Below, one piece after another: positions 1 to 5,489 of a stretch of DNA of 5,489 nucleotides. The translations under genes and the position numbers were made by a program. The notes under the pieces are model-generated. The model searched no databases. It was given only the letters and a program-made list of their open reading frames with translations, and was not told the origin of the DNA. Each line of letters opens with the position of its first letter. Position 1 is the first letter of the stretch. This stretch comes from Trichodesmium sp. MAG_R04 (GTDB taxonomy: Bacteria > Cyanobacteriota > Cyanobacteriia > Cyanobacteriales > Microcoleaceae), in contig JAKQYG010000297.1 of NCBI GenBank assembly GCA_023356515.1, forward strand, positions 1 through 5,489, in the 5' to 3' direction.

Positions 1-145
1 TAAACCCTTCAGGAAAATTATTAGTAAAACGTTTTGTAATTGCTTCCGCATAACAATGGGTACAACCAGGACTAACTTTGTCGCAACCTGTCGTAGGGTT
101 CCAAGTCCTGTCCGTCCATTCAATACCAGTTTTATTGTTAGCCAT
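1..145 (-). CDS. DUF5131 (phage Gp37/Gp68-type) three-cysteine protein, N-terminal part
   Basis: This is the 5' end of a minus-strand gene. ATG is at 145-143, and 48 codons are visible before the window edge. The protein opens MANNKTGIEWTDRTWNP and continues TTGCDKVSPGCTHCYAE. The IEWTDxTWNPxTGC start and the closely spaced cysteines C21, C28 and C31 are the signature of the Gp37/Gp68 family (Pfam PF07505, DUF5131). These proteins resemble radical SAM enzymes and occur in phages and bacterial genomes. The biochemical role is not established; an Fe-S or metal site built from the three cysteines is inferred from the motif. In many genomes such a gene sits beside tcmP, the three-Cys-motif partner gene, so a tcmP could lie just left of this window. 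I see no clear Shine-Dalgarno sequence before the ATG. Only the N-terminus is seen, so intactness of the rest is unknown. Confidence 0.85.
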   Translation of the reverse strand, partial: MANNKTGIEWTDRTWNPTTGCDKVSPGCTHCYAEAITKRFTNNFPEGF

Positions 146-171
146 AGTTAAATTTAATTTCTAATGCTAGT

Positions 172-1067
172 ATGATTATTGTTAATAACCCAGAAAGTTG
201 GAATCATGTTTATCCACCCTTACTTCATGCAAAATGGCATGGTTGTACCCCCACAGATTTAATATTTCCCTTCTTCTTATTTATCATGGGTAGTAGCTAT
301 GACCTTTTCCCTGTGAAAATACACCGATAAAAATCAACCTACTCCACACATCTACCAAAGAATTTTCCGACGATGCCTCATAATTTTCCTGTTTGGTTTG
401 CTTCTAAATGGCTTTTATAGTTACAACTTAGCCAGTATTCGGGTTATGGGAGTATTGCAATGTATTAGTTTAGTCTATCTTCTCGCAGCAATAGCCATCC
501 TTAACTTGTCCCGAAAACAACTTTATGAACTTGCAACTACCCTACTAATTGGATACTGGATAGCCATGCAACTAATACCTGTTCCTGGTTATGGTCTTGG
601 GAACCTTTCTCTAGAAGGAAACTTTGCTGCCTATATTGATCGCTTGATCCTAACTCCACAACATTTGTGGGCAGGCAAACAATACGACCCAAAAGGACTT
701 TTTAGCATCTTACCAGCTATAGTAACTGTTTTGATTGGCTACTTTACAGGAGAATGGCTCAAACATCAATCAAAAAACAGTCATACCAACTTAAATGTGG
801 TAATTTCTGGTGTAAGTTGTTTAGTCGTCGGGTATCTTTGGGGACTATTTTTTCCCATTAATAAAGCTTTATGGACAAGTTCCTATGTAATATTTACTAC
901 TGGATGGGCCTTGCTGTTTTTAGCTATTTGTTATCAGGCCATGGAAGTTCGAGGCTGGTATAAATGGGGACATCCATTTGAAGTGATGGGATTAAATTGT
1001 CAATTTATTATTTTGGTGGAAAATTTCTGATTTAATGTATCGTCGCAGTTTGTTTATTAAAGTTTAA
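172..1067 (+). pseudogene. Decayed COG4299/DUF5009 membrane acyltransferase-like gene
   Basis: This is a broken gene of the DUF5009/DUF1624 group (COG4299, NagX-like, related to heparan-alpha-glucosaminide N-acetyltransferase), an inner-membrane family with many transmembrane helices. Family motifs are spread over three frames. Frame 172-298 gives MIIVNNPESWNHVYPPLLHA and the TPTDLIFPFFLFIMGSS segment. Frame 302-about 1004 gives TFSL, a TGA stop at 314-316, KYTDKNQPT, then RRCLIIFLFGLLLNGF, IRVMGVLQ, IPVPGYGLGNLS and HPFEVMGLN. Frame 1005-1067 gives NLLFWWKISDLMYRRSLFIKV and stop, the usual C-terminus. Lesions: about 20 N-terminal residues (the LDVFRG segment) are absent, with an in-frame TAG at 145-147; one extra base lies near 298; a serine codon appears changed to TGA at 314-316; roughly 50 residues are deleted near 1000-1005. 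The long open stretch at 398-1030 begins with TTG inside a helix and is not a separate gene. Family assignment is firm; the exact lesion bases are inferred from remembered family consensus. Confidence 0.85.
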
Positions 1068-1076
1068 AGAAAGTAG

Positions 1077-1263
1077 GTATTCAGCTATCAGCTATCAGCA
1101 CCTTAGCTATAAAAATCAAATTAGTTAACGTAGGTAAACAATTAGGAATTACACATTGATTGAAACTGAAATTCAACCCTTTTGTAAACATCGTGCTTTG
1201 TCAATAGCGACGAGCTCTACTTTCAACTGAAAGTAATGAAGCTGATAGCTGAGAGCTAAATGC
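1077..1263. repeat. 187-bp inverted-repeat element between the pseudogene and clpP
   Basis: Positions 1077-1099 and the reverse complement of 1241-1263 match at 20 of 23 bases. The arms are built from repeats of the heptamer TCAGCTA/AGCTATC. The interior, 1100-1240, has no coding potential that I recognise, but holds a near-perfect short hairpin, TACTTTCA-AC-TGAAAGTA, at 1218-1235. The layout fits a MITE-like non-autonomous element or an inverted pair of cyanobacterial heptamer repeats. I could not identify a target-site duplication, so mobility is inference. Confidence 0.6.
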
Positions 1264-1314
1264 TTACAGAAACATATCAAAGAGAATAGAAAAAAAAATA
1301 AAAATAACCGTACC

Positions 1315-1342
1315 TTACAAACATTGATAAGTCTTATATTAT
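1315..1342 (+). promoter_or_regulatory. Possible clpP promoter, weak
   Basis: A very AT-rich stretch (1330-1350) about 60 bases before clpP contains TATTAT at 1337-1342, which could serve as a -10 box. The best-placed -35 partner, TTACAA at 1315-1320 with a 16-base spacer, is poor. Several overlapping TATA-like hexamers in the same run make the exact box ambiguous. The call rests on position and composition only. Confidence 0.25.
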
Positions 1343-1398
1343 ATATTAACTGGCACTAATAATTTTCACTTTAAATTTTAACTTTTGGCTGAAAAAAT

Positions 1399-2010
1399 AT
1401 GATTCCAACCGTTATTGAACAATCTGGCCGTGGCGAAAGAGCCTTCGATATTTACTCTCGACTATTACGCGATCGCATAATCTATCTAGGAGAAGGGATA
1501 GACTCTGATATGGCCAATCTAATCGTAGGCCAATTATTATATTTAGACTCAGAAGACCCAGAAAAAGATATTTATCTCTATATCAACTCTCCTGGAGGTT
1601 CTGTTAGTGCTGGTATGGGTATTTATGATACCATGAGACATGTTAGGCCTGATGTCTGTACTATTTGTATGGGAATAGCTGCTAGCATGGGAGCATTTCT
1701 TCTAAGTGGAGGAACAAAAGGCAAAAGAATGAGCCTACCCCACTCACGCATTATGATTCATCAACCATTAGGTGGCGCCCAAGGCCAAGCTACAGATATT
1801 GAAATCCAAGCCAAAGAGATATTGTACCTCAAAAAATATCTCAATGAATGTTTAGCAGAACACACAGGTCAACCAATAGGAAAAATCACCGAAGATACAG
1901 AAAGAGACTTTTTTATGTCAGCCACAGAAGCAATGGAATACGGAATTATAGACCAAGTATATAACCGTAATCCCTCTAATTCTAAACCTATATCTCCTGT
2001 TAGGGACTAG
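1399..2010 (+). CDS. clpP: ATP-dependent Clp protease proteolytic subunit ClpP
   Basis: This is the serine peptidase subunit of the Clp protease. It forms double heptameric rings that degrade unfolded or tagged proteins delivered by a Clp/Hsp100 ATPase (ClpC or ClpX) in the cytoplasm. The 203-residue protein is full length for the family. The catalytic triad is visible: Ser96 in GIAASMGAF, His121 in RIMIHQPLGG and Asp170 in DTERDFFMSA. The substrate-groove motif INSPGGSVSAG is at 62-72. The start MIPTVIEQSGRGERAFDIYSRLL is the normal family N-terminus, so ATG 1399 is well supported although no strong Shine-Dalgarno is seen. Cyanobacteria carry several ClpP paralogues plus the inactive ClpR; the intact triad excludes ClpR, but I cannot tell which numbered ClpP this is. 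No clpX or clpR follows; the next gene is convergent, so clpP is probably transcribed alone here. A HIP1 octamer lies inside it at 1469-1476. Confidence 0.97.
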   Translation: MIPTVIEQSGRGERAFDIYSRLLRDRIIYLGEGIDSDMANLIVGQLLYLDSEDPEKDIYLYINSPGGSVSAGMGIYDTMRHVRPDVCTICMGIAASMGAFLLSGGTKGKRMSLPHSRIMIHQPLGGAQGQATDIEIQAKEILYLKKYLNECLAEHTGQPIGKITEDTERDFFMSATEAMEYGIIDQVYNRNPSNSKPISPVRD

Positions 2011-2195
2011 GGAGTAGTTAGAAGTCAGAAGAAATAAGGAATTATAGAGAAGGTAGGAGCAAGATAAATCTCTAGGGCGTTTAGGACATTCTCGTGACTC
2101 TCAAATTTAGTCCATACTGTACTGGGAATTTAGAAGAGAATGGCCTTTATTCCTTAGGGACATCAGGGGGATGAAATATTGAATTCTAAATTTAT

Positions 2196-3383
2196 TTATT
2201 GGGGTGTATCTAACGCCTCTAATTTTTGTAAAAAATCTTGTAATTGTTCAAATGAAAGCCGTGTACGACCCTCCTCTCCGTAATTTTTTTTGAGAAAAGT
2301 TTTTCCTTTTGTAGGACTCCAGCTCAAACGTTTAATTTCACTAGTAGTTTTGCCAAATACTTCCAAATACTGCAAAAAACTTTGTAATTCATCTACATTT
2401 AAAAGTTCCAGAGATTCTTTATTGTGGTTGTATTCAAAATAATCTTTTTGTTGCTTTGCTTTCCAACCTTGACCCTTAATTTCTTTGGTTACCTTCTCCA
2501 GCAGATCTAAATGTTGATTGAAATTTAATAACTGTTCAGTTGTTAAAAATTGGCGTGTTTTTTGACTGTAATTTTGTTCTATAAAATCTCGCTCCTGATC
2601 TTTTGTCCATCCTAAATTATCTATTAAGATATCTATACTAATATTATTATCAGATACATCCTCAAAGGAAGAAATTTGATTATTACTATTTATGCTAGAA
2701 GCTAAGTCTTTTCTAGAATTTATTGGTTCTGATGTGGTTCTTTCACTTTCTAAATCGTATGTTGAATCTATTAGCGCTTCTGTAGTTGCATCAATCTTTT
2801 GTTCCTGACTATAATCTTTATTTAACCAACTATTGTCAAATCCACTTGAATCCTGAGGGAAATTAGCAACATTATCATAATTAATCTTATACTCTGCTAT
2901 TGGCAATTCCTCTTTTTTCTGTGGAGTAGAAATTTCTGATTTCTCTGAGGTAGAGGAAAAAGTTGAAGTATCAGAAACTTCATTTAAATCTACATTGAAT
3001 CCTTCTGTTGGTAATTTATCTGTTTTTATTTGTGAAATAGTATTGACATATTTCGTGAATTGTGGTTCAGTGCTAGTAGCAGATGGAGATAGAGAAAGGT
3101 CAACGGAAGTTTGAGGTGCACCAAAAGATGTATTAAGTTTAAGAGTAGCAAGCGATCGCTCTCTAGCTATGTCTTCTGCCAACTCCACAGTTTCAGCAGA
3201 CCCTAATCCAGTAGCTAAAGTTTCACCATTCACCTGGACTACAACACGGACTACATACTTATCGTTATAAATAGTAATTAATTCAGAGATTAAGCAACCT
3301 TTAGGATAAGAGGCTCGGAAATGTTCTAACATAATTCTTGATTTGGTGAAACCTAAAAAAAATTGAATGTCTAACTTCTTCAT
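2196..3383 (-). CDS. Hypothetical protein with three 48-residue C-terminal repeats
   Basis: I recognise this type as a cyanobacterial hypothetical protein but cannot name a function. It has three parts. Residues 18-82 form a compact domain starting MLEHFRASYPKGCLISEL, with a strand-strand-strand-helix pattern (YVVRVVVQVNGETLATGLG, then AEDIARERSLATL) reminiscent of a dsRNA-binding-like fold; that likeness is inference. Residues about 90-245 are a polar linker rich in Ser, Thr, Asn, Asp and Glu, probably disordered. Residues about 251-392 are three helical repeats in exact 48-residue register: Trp259/307/355, Asn271/319/367 and Phe288/336/384. No signal peptide or membrane segment is seen. The first ATG (3383) adds 17 residues before Met18; the ATG at 3332-3330 may be the true start, because the recognisable domain begins there. 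Neither has a strong Shine-Dalgarno. The gene converges on clpP and has its own candidate promoter. A HIP1 octamer is at 3152-3159. Confidence 0.8.
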   Translation of the reverse strand: MKKLDIQFFLGFTKSRIMLEHFRASYPKGCLISELITIYNDKYVVRVVVQVNGETLATGLGSAETVELAEDIARERSLATLKLNTSFGAPQTSVDLSLSPSATSTEPQFTKYVNTISQIKTDKLPTEGFNVDLNEVSDTSTFSSTSEKSEISTPQKKEELPIAEYKINYDNVANFPQDSSGFDNSWLNKDYSQEQKIDATTEALIDSTYDLESERTTSEPINSRKDLASSINSNNQISSFEDVSDNNISIDILIDNLGWTKDQERDFIEQNYSQKTRQFLTTEQLLNFNQHLDLLEKVTKEIKGQGWKAKQQKDYFEYNHNKESLELLNVDELQSFLQYLEVFGKTTSEIKRLSWSPTKGKTFLKKNYGEEGRTRLSFEQLQDFLQKLEALDTPQ

Positions 3384-3423
3384 TTAACAAAAATTACTTT
3401 TGCCAAAAGTTTAATTTGAAGCT

Positions 3424-3452
3424 ATCATAACACTCAGACAAAAATAGGCCAA
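3424..3452 (-). promoter_or_regulatory. Candidate sigma70-type promoter for the repeat-protein gene
   Basis: Read on the minus strand, TTGGCC (3452-3447) and TATGAT (3429-3424) are separated by exactly 17 bases, a good match to the bacterial -35/-10 pattern. Transcription would start near 3417, upstream of both possible start codons (3383 and 3332) of the minus-strand gene. This is predicted from sequence only. Confidence 0.45.
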
Positions 3453-3471
3453 CTCACAATTGGAGGCCATT

Positions 3472-3605
3472 ATACCAATTCCGAGAAACTTTGCTATTAT
3501 AAATATTATTAGTTCGAGTAAATGCTTAGTATTTATTAACTTCGCTTATGAAGAAAAGCTATTTTGCCAGCTTCTAAGTGTAGCAATACTTTTGAGAAAT
3601 GGTAT
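3472..3605. repeat. 134-bp MITE-like element with imperfect terminal inverted repeats
   Basis: The left end (3472-3496, beginning ATACCAATTC) matches the reverse complement of the right end (3581-3605, which reads ATACCATTTC when reversed) at 18 of 25 bases, including the outer ATACCA and inner TTGCTA blocks. The interior is AT-rich and non-coding. Size, terminal repeats and position in a non-coding region fit a miniature inverted-repeat element. Flanking TA dinucleotides are common here and no clean target duplication could be assigned, so the exact ends are uncertain. Confidence 0.5.
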
Positions 3606-3790
3606 TAGGAAATTGCTTTAACTTGAATGTTGGCACAGGTCATCCCAATATACAGATTTTATCTGTAAAAGTAAAATGGATTATCTATGAGTATGTCACT
3701 TAACTCAGGAGCATTGACTTAATCAAAGAATAACAATACAATGGTTAAAGCGATTAACCGATACGATTGTTATAGTTATGGTTAACTTAA
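3606..3790. other. Non-coding stretch between the MITE-like element and the TnpB remnant
   Basis: No gene is recognised here. Two small perfect palindromes are visible: TACAGAT-TTT-ATCTGTA at 3651-3667 and GGTTAA-AGCGA-TTAACC at 3743-3759. Neither is followed by a T-run, so they do not look like intrinsic terminators. Part of this stretch may be the eroded upstream body of the transposon whose 3' coding end lies immediately right, but no TnpB motif could be read in any frame. Confidence 0.4.
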
Positions 3791-4006
3791 ATATGGTTTC
3801 CTAGTTCTAAAACTTGCTCAAACTGTGGATTTTTGAAGCAGTTTCTGCTGTTATCAGAGCGTGTTTTCAATTGCGCACACTGCAATTTCAGCTGTGGCCG
3901 AGACTTGAATGCAGCGTTAAATTTAGCTATAGCGGTCTGTTCGACCGTGACAGCCTGTGGACTGGATAACGCCGACGTTGCTAGGGTAAAACAGGGACAG
4001 AAATAG
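3791..4006 (+). pseudogene. tnpB: C-terminal remnant of TnpB (IS200/IS605-type OrfB)
   Basis: An uninterrupted 71-codon frame encodes the C-terminus of TnpB, the RNA-guided nuclease accessory protein of IS200/IS605 and IS607 elements. WFPSSKTCSNCG (3794-3829) is the hallmark start of the zinc ribbon. The second cysteine pair is CAHC at 3872-3883. GRDLNAALNLA follows, carrying the third RuvC catalytic aspartate at 3902-3904. The frame ends with VKQGQK and TAG at 4004-4006, a natural TnpB end. A TAA at 3788-3790 closes the frame just upstream and there is no start codon; the N-terminal region with the first two RuvC acidic residues, about 300 residues, is missing. No TnpA is present. I could not delimit the transposon right end after 4006. 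The protein cannot be a functional nuclease. Confidence 0.88.
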
Positions 4007-4102
4007 ATCAAAAATTAGATAATTATAAGTTTTTGTAGATTTCTGAGGACGGCAGTAAAAGTAGTATGAACGCAACTGAGCTACTAGCTTGAATAAACCA
4101 AG

Positions 4103-4131
4103 TTGAAACAATCAATAGCATACTACATAAT
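4103..4131 (+). promoter_or_regulatory. Candidate sigma70-type promoter for zam
   Basis: TTGAAA (4103-4108) and CATAAT (4126-4131) are separated by 17 bases, a good -35/-10 pair. Transcription would begin near 4138, giving a leader of about 40 bases before the ATG at 4177. It lies just beyond the TnpB remnant. The call is by sequence match only. Confidence 0.5.
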
Positions 4132-4160
4132 AATTTGTAGACATAGTAGAATCAATAAAA

Positions 4161-4165
4161 AAGGA
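4161..4165 (+). promoter_or_regulatory. Ribosome binding site of zam
   Basis: AAGGA lies 11 bases before the ATG at 4177, slightly farther than typical. It is the clearest Shine-Dalgarno in the window and supports that start codon. Confidence 0.55.
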
Positions 4166-4176
4166 TAAAACGCTGC

Positions 4177-5445
4177 ATGAAATTTTCCATCGCTACACTC
4201 CTAGCAAACTTCAGCGACGACAAATTAATTGCTCCCAAAGCAGTGGAGAAAAAACTAGATTGTCACAACGATCAAAGTATCAGGAAATTACAAATTGCCT
4301 TGGATGCTTTGGAAAAAATAGGAGTTCTCGCTAAAGACAAAGGTCGCTACCGGCGACTTTTTGAAGAGTCATTAGTAGAAGCAAAACTACGCTGTTCTAG
4401 CAAAGGCTTCTGCTTCGCGATACAAGACTCAGAAGGAACAGAAGATATTTACATTCGCGAGAGTCATCTAAGCAATGCTTGGAATGGCGATCGCGTCTTT
4501 GTCAAAATCATCAAAGAAGGAAGTCGTCGCCGAAGCCCAGAAGGGGAAGTCAAGCTAATATTAGAACGTGCTAACCCTTCCTTATTAGCAAGAATCAAGA
4601 AAATAAATGGGCACAATGGAGAACCATACTATAGAGCAGTGCCCCTAGATGATCGCCTGCTATTTGAAATCGACTTAGTGGCAGGAGGTCCAAACTTATC
4701 AGATGCTATAGACCACCTGGTTCATATTGAAGTGTTGCGCTATCCACTAGGAGAAAAGCGTCCCATAGGAAAAGTGGTTCAAATTCTTGGTTCAGATGCA
4801 GAAGCAGCAGATGACCTAGATATAGTATGTTGTAAACATGATTTACCACGATCTTTTCCCGATCACGTTCTTGAAGAAGCAGAGTCTTTAGTAAACCACT
4901 CTACCAAACCAGATCAAAAAAATCGACTAGATTTGCGGGAACTGCTGACAGTTTCTTTTGGAGAACCAAACAAGAAAGACATTAACCATGCTTTGAGTAT
5001 AGAAACCACAACCTCTAATTATTGGCGAGTAGGAGTTCACATTGCTGATGTAGCCTATTTTATTAAAGCAGACTCCCCACTAGATAAAGAAGCTCGTAAG
5101 CGAGGTGTCAGCATATACCTGCGAAATCAAGTAATTTCTATACTACCAGATGCATTATCAAGTGATTACTTTTCCCTCCTACCAAAAAAAGATCGACTAG
5201 CTATATCTATTTTAATAACTGTCAATAAAAATGGCCAGATAGTTGAGTTTGAGATTGAACCTAGTGTAATCGAAGTAGATGCTCATCTCAGTTATGAGCA
5301 AACAAGAAAAATCATTAATGGTGAGACAGAGGAATTAGTTAATATAAATTTAGAGCAGCTGGAAAATGCGATCAATAAACTCCAGGATGTTAGTCATGCA
5401 TTGCGAAGTGCTAGATTACAAAGAGGCGCTTTTTTCATCTGGTAA
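4177..5445 (+). CDS. zam: RNB-family (RNase II/R-like) protein Zam, cut short by a fold-back artefact
   Basis: This is a homologue of exoribonuclease II/R. The whole N-terminus, from MKFSIATLLANFSDDKL onward, and the degenerate catalytic site match the cyanobacterial Zam clade, known from acetazolamide resistance and linked to photosynthesis and redox control in Synechocystis. Domains: a winged-helix-like start (about 1-60), OB/cold-shock folds (about 68-130 and 135-205), and the RNB core from about 249 (NRLDLRELLTV). The active-site strip reads FGEPNKKDINHA (261-272). Where active RNase II/R has four aspartates, only Asp268 remains; Asn270 and His271 replace the final pair and the first is lost. 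HIADV (288-292) is retained. Cysteines at 29, 73, 79, 218 and 219 are candidates for redox-active residues. Only residues 1-418 (to 5430) are authentic. FFIW and the TAA at 5443-5445 come from reversed sequence; the real frame continues AVDLNLPDEK, and about 250 residues are missing. The RNB identity is very firm, the Zam assignment somewhat less so. Confidence 0.85.
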   Translation: MKFSIATLLANFSDDKLIAPKAVEKKLDCHNDQSIRKLQIALDALEKIGVLAKDKGRYRRLFEESLVEAKLRCSSKGFCFAIQDSEGTEDIYIRESHLSNAWNGDRVFVKIIKEGSRRRSPEGEVKLILERANPSLLARIKKINGHNGEPYYRAVPLDDRLLFEIDLVAGGPNLSDAIDHLVHIEVLRYPLGEKRPIGKVVQILGSDAEAADDLDIVCCKHDLPRSFPDHVLEEAESLVNHSTKPDQKNRLDLRELLTVSFGEPNKKDINHALSIETTTSNYWRVGVHIADVAYFIKADSPLDKEARKRGVSIYLRNQVISILPDALSSDYFSLLPKKDRLAISILITVNKNGQIVEFEIEPSVIEVDAHLSYEQTRKIINGETEELVNINLEQLENAINKLQDVSHALRSARLQRGAFFIW

Positions 5446-5489
5446 ATTTAGGTCAACAGCGCCTCTTTGTAATCTAGCACTTCGCAATG
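5399..5489. repeat. Terminal 32-bp perfect inverted repeat with 27-bp loop (fold-back junction)
   Basis: Left arm 5399-5430 and right arm 5458-5489 are exact reverse complements over 32 bases, and the right arm runs to the very end of the window. The arms include coding sequence for residues LRSARLQRGA of zam. Reading the minus strand from 5489 down through the loop to 5431 gives that same peptide followed in frame by VDLNLPDEK, the expected family continuation. So the loop and right arm are the downstream part of zam in reversed orientation. This pattern is typical of a template-switch chimera from whole-genome amplification or an assembly fold-back; a true genomic inverted duplication is less likely. 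Confidence 0.93.

Noticed and set aside
398..1030. 210-residue open frame as an independent membrane protein gene
   Set aside because: It begins with TTG inside a conserved helix, family sequence continues upstream in the same frame back to 302 (through a TGA) and then in another frame, and its last residues are out of frame with the true C-terminus at 1005-1067. It is part of a pseudogene.
990..1030. Programmed frameshift near the end of the acyltransferase-like gene
   Set aside because: About 50 conserved residues are missing at the same place, and the gene has other disabling lesions. Simple decay explains it better.
1077..1263. Possible small CRISPR array
   Set aside because: The repeated units are 7-base tandem heptamers in inverted orientation, with no regular spacers and no cas genes nearby.
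2011..2195. Intrinsic terminator between the convergent clpP and repeat-protein genes
   Set aside because: I looked for a GC-rich stem followed by a T-run on both strands and found only weak, distant or T-less pairings, such as 2125-2135 with 2184-2193. None was good enough to call.
3787..4011. 74-residue minus-strand open frame
   Set aside because: It is antisense to the clearly recognisable TnpB C-terminus on the plus strand and has no recognisable family sequence.
3923..4111. 62-residue minus-strand open frame
   Set aside because: It overlaps the antisense of TnpB and the zam upstream region, and shows no family motif or ribosome binding site.
5399..5489. Strong hairpin as an intrinsic terminator after a 422-residue protein
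   Set aside because: The arms are coding sequence of zam, there is no T-run after the right arm, and the loop carries the reversed continuation of the gene. It is a fold-back junction, not a terminator.

Overview
The window looks like chromosomal DNA of a cyanobacterium, probably a filamentous, AT-rich, repeat-rich marine type of the Trichodesmium/Okeania/Moorea kind; the genus is an inference at low confidence. The evidence is three perfect HIP1 octamers (GCGATCGC at 1469-1476, 3152-3159 and 4487-4494), a cyanobacterial-type ClpP, a gene matching the cyanobacteria-specific RNB-family protein Zam, a hypothetical protein of a type I associate with cyanobacteria, and long non-coding stretches holding short inverted-repeat elements and decayed genes.

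Layout. Positions 1-145 (minus) hold the first 48 codons of a DUF5131 (phage Gp37/Gp68-type, three-cysteine motif) gene that runs off the left edge. Diverging from it, 172-1067 is a decayed COG4299/DUF5009 membrane acyltransferase-like gene. It has lost its N-terminus, carries a +1 frameshift and an in-frame TGA, and has an internal deletion before a recognisable C-terminus. A 187-bp inverted-repeat element (1077-1263) lies between it and an intact clpP (1399-2010). On the opposite strand, 2196-3383 encodes a 395-residue protein with a small alpha/beta N-terminal domain, a long low-complexity linker and three exact-period 48-residue C-terminal repeats. The 790-bp gap up to 4177 holds a candidate promoter for that gene, a 134-bp MITE-like element (3472-3605), the C-terminal 71 codons of a TnpB (3791-4006) and a good candidate promoter for the last gene. 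That last gene, at 4177, is zam, a Ribonuclease II/R homologue whose catalytic aspartates are mostly replaced.

The right end of the window is not normal sequence. Bases 5399-5430 recur as a perfect 32-bp reverse complement at 5458-5489. The 27-bp loop between them, read on the minus strand, encodes the natural continuation of zam (A-V-D-L-N-L-P-D-E-K). The + strand therefore folds back on its own complement. The stop codon at 5443-5445 and the residues FFIW just before it are products of this fold-back, most likely an amplification or assembly chimera. The real gene continues beyond the window.

No operon joins these genes. The intact ones are housekeeping or regulatory functions (protein turnover by ClpP, the Zam RNB-family protein), separated by decayed genes and mobile-element debris. 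I saw no convincing new multi-gene system. The observations most worth following are the fold-back end, the degenerate active site of Zam, the 48-residue repeat protein, and the possible TcmP-type neighbour of the DUF5131 gene outside the window.
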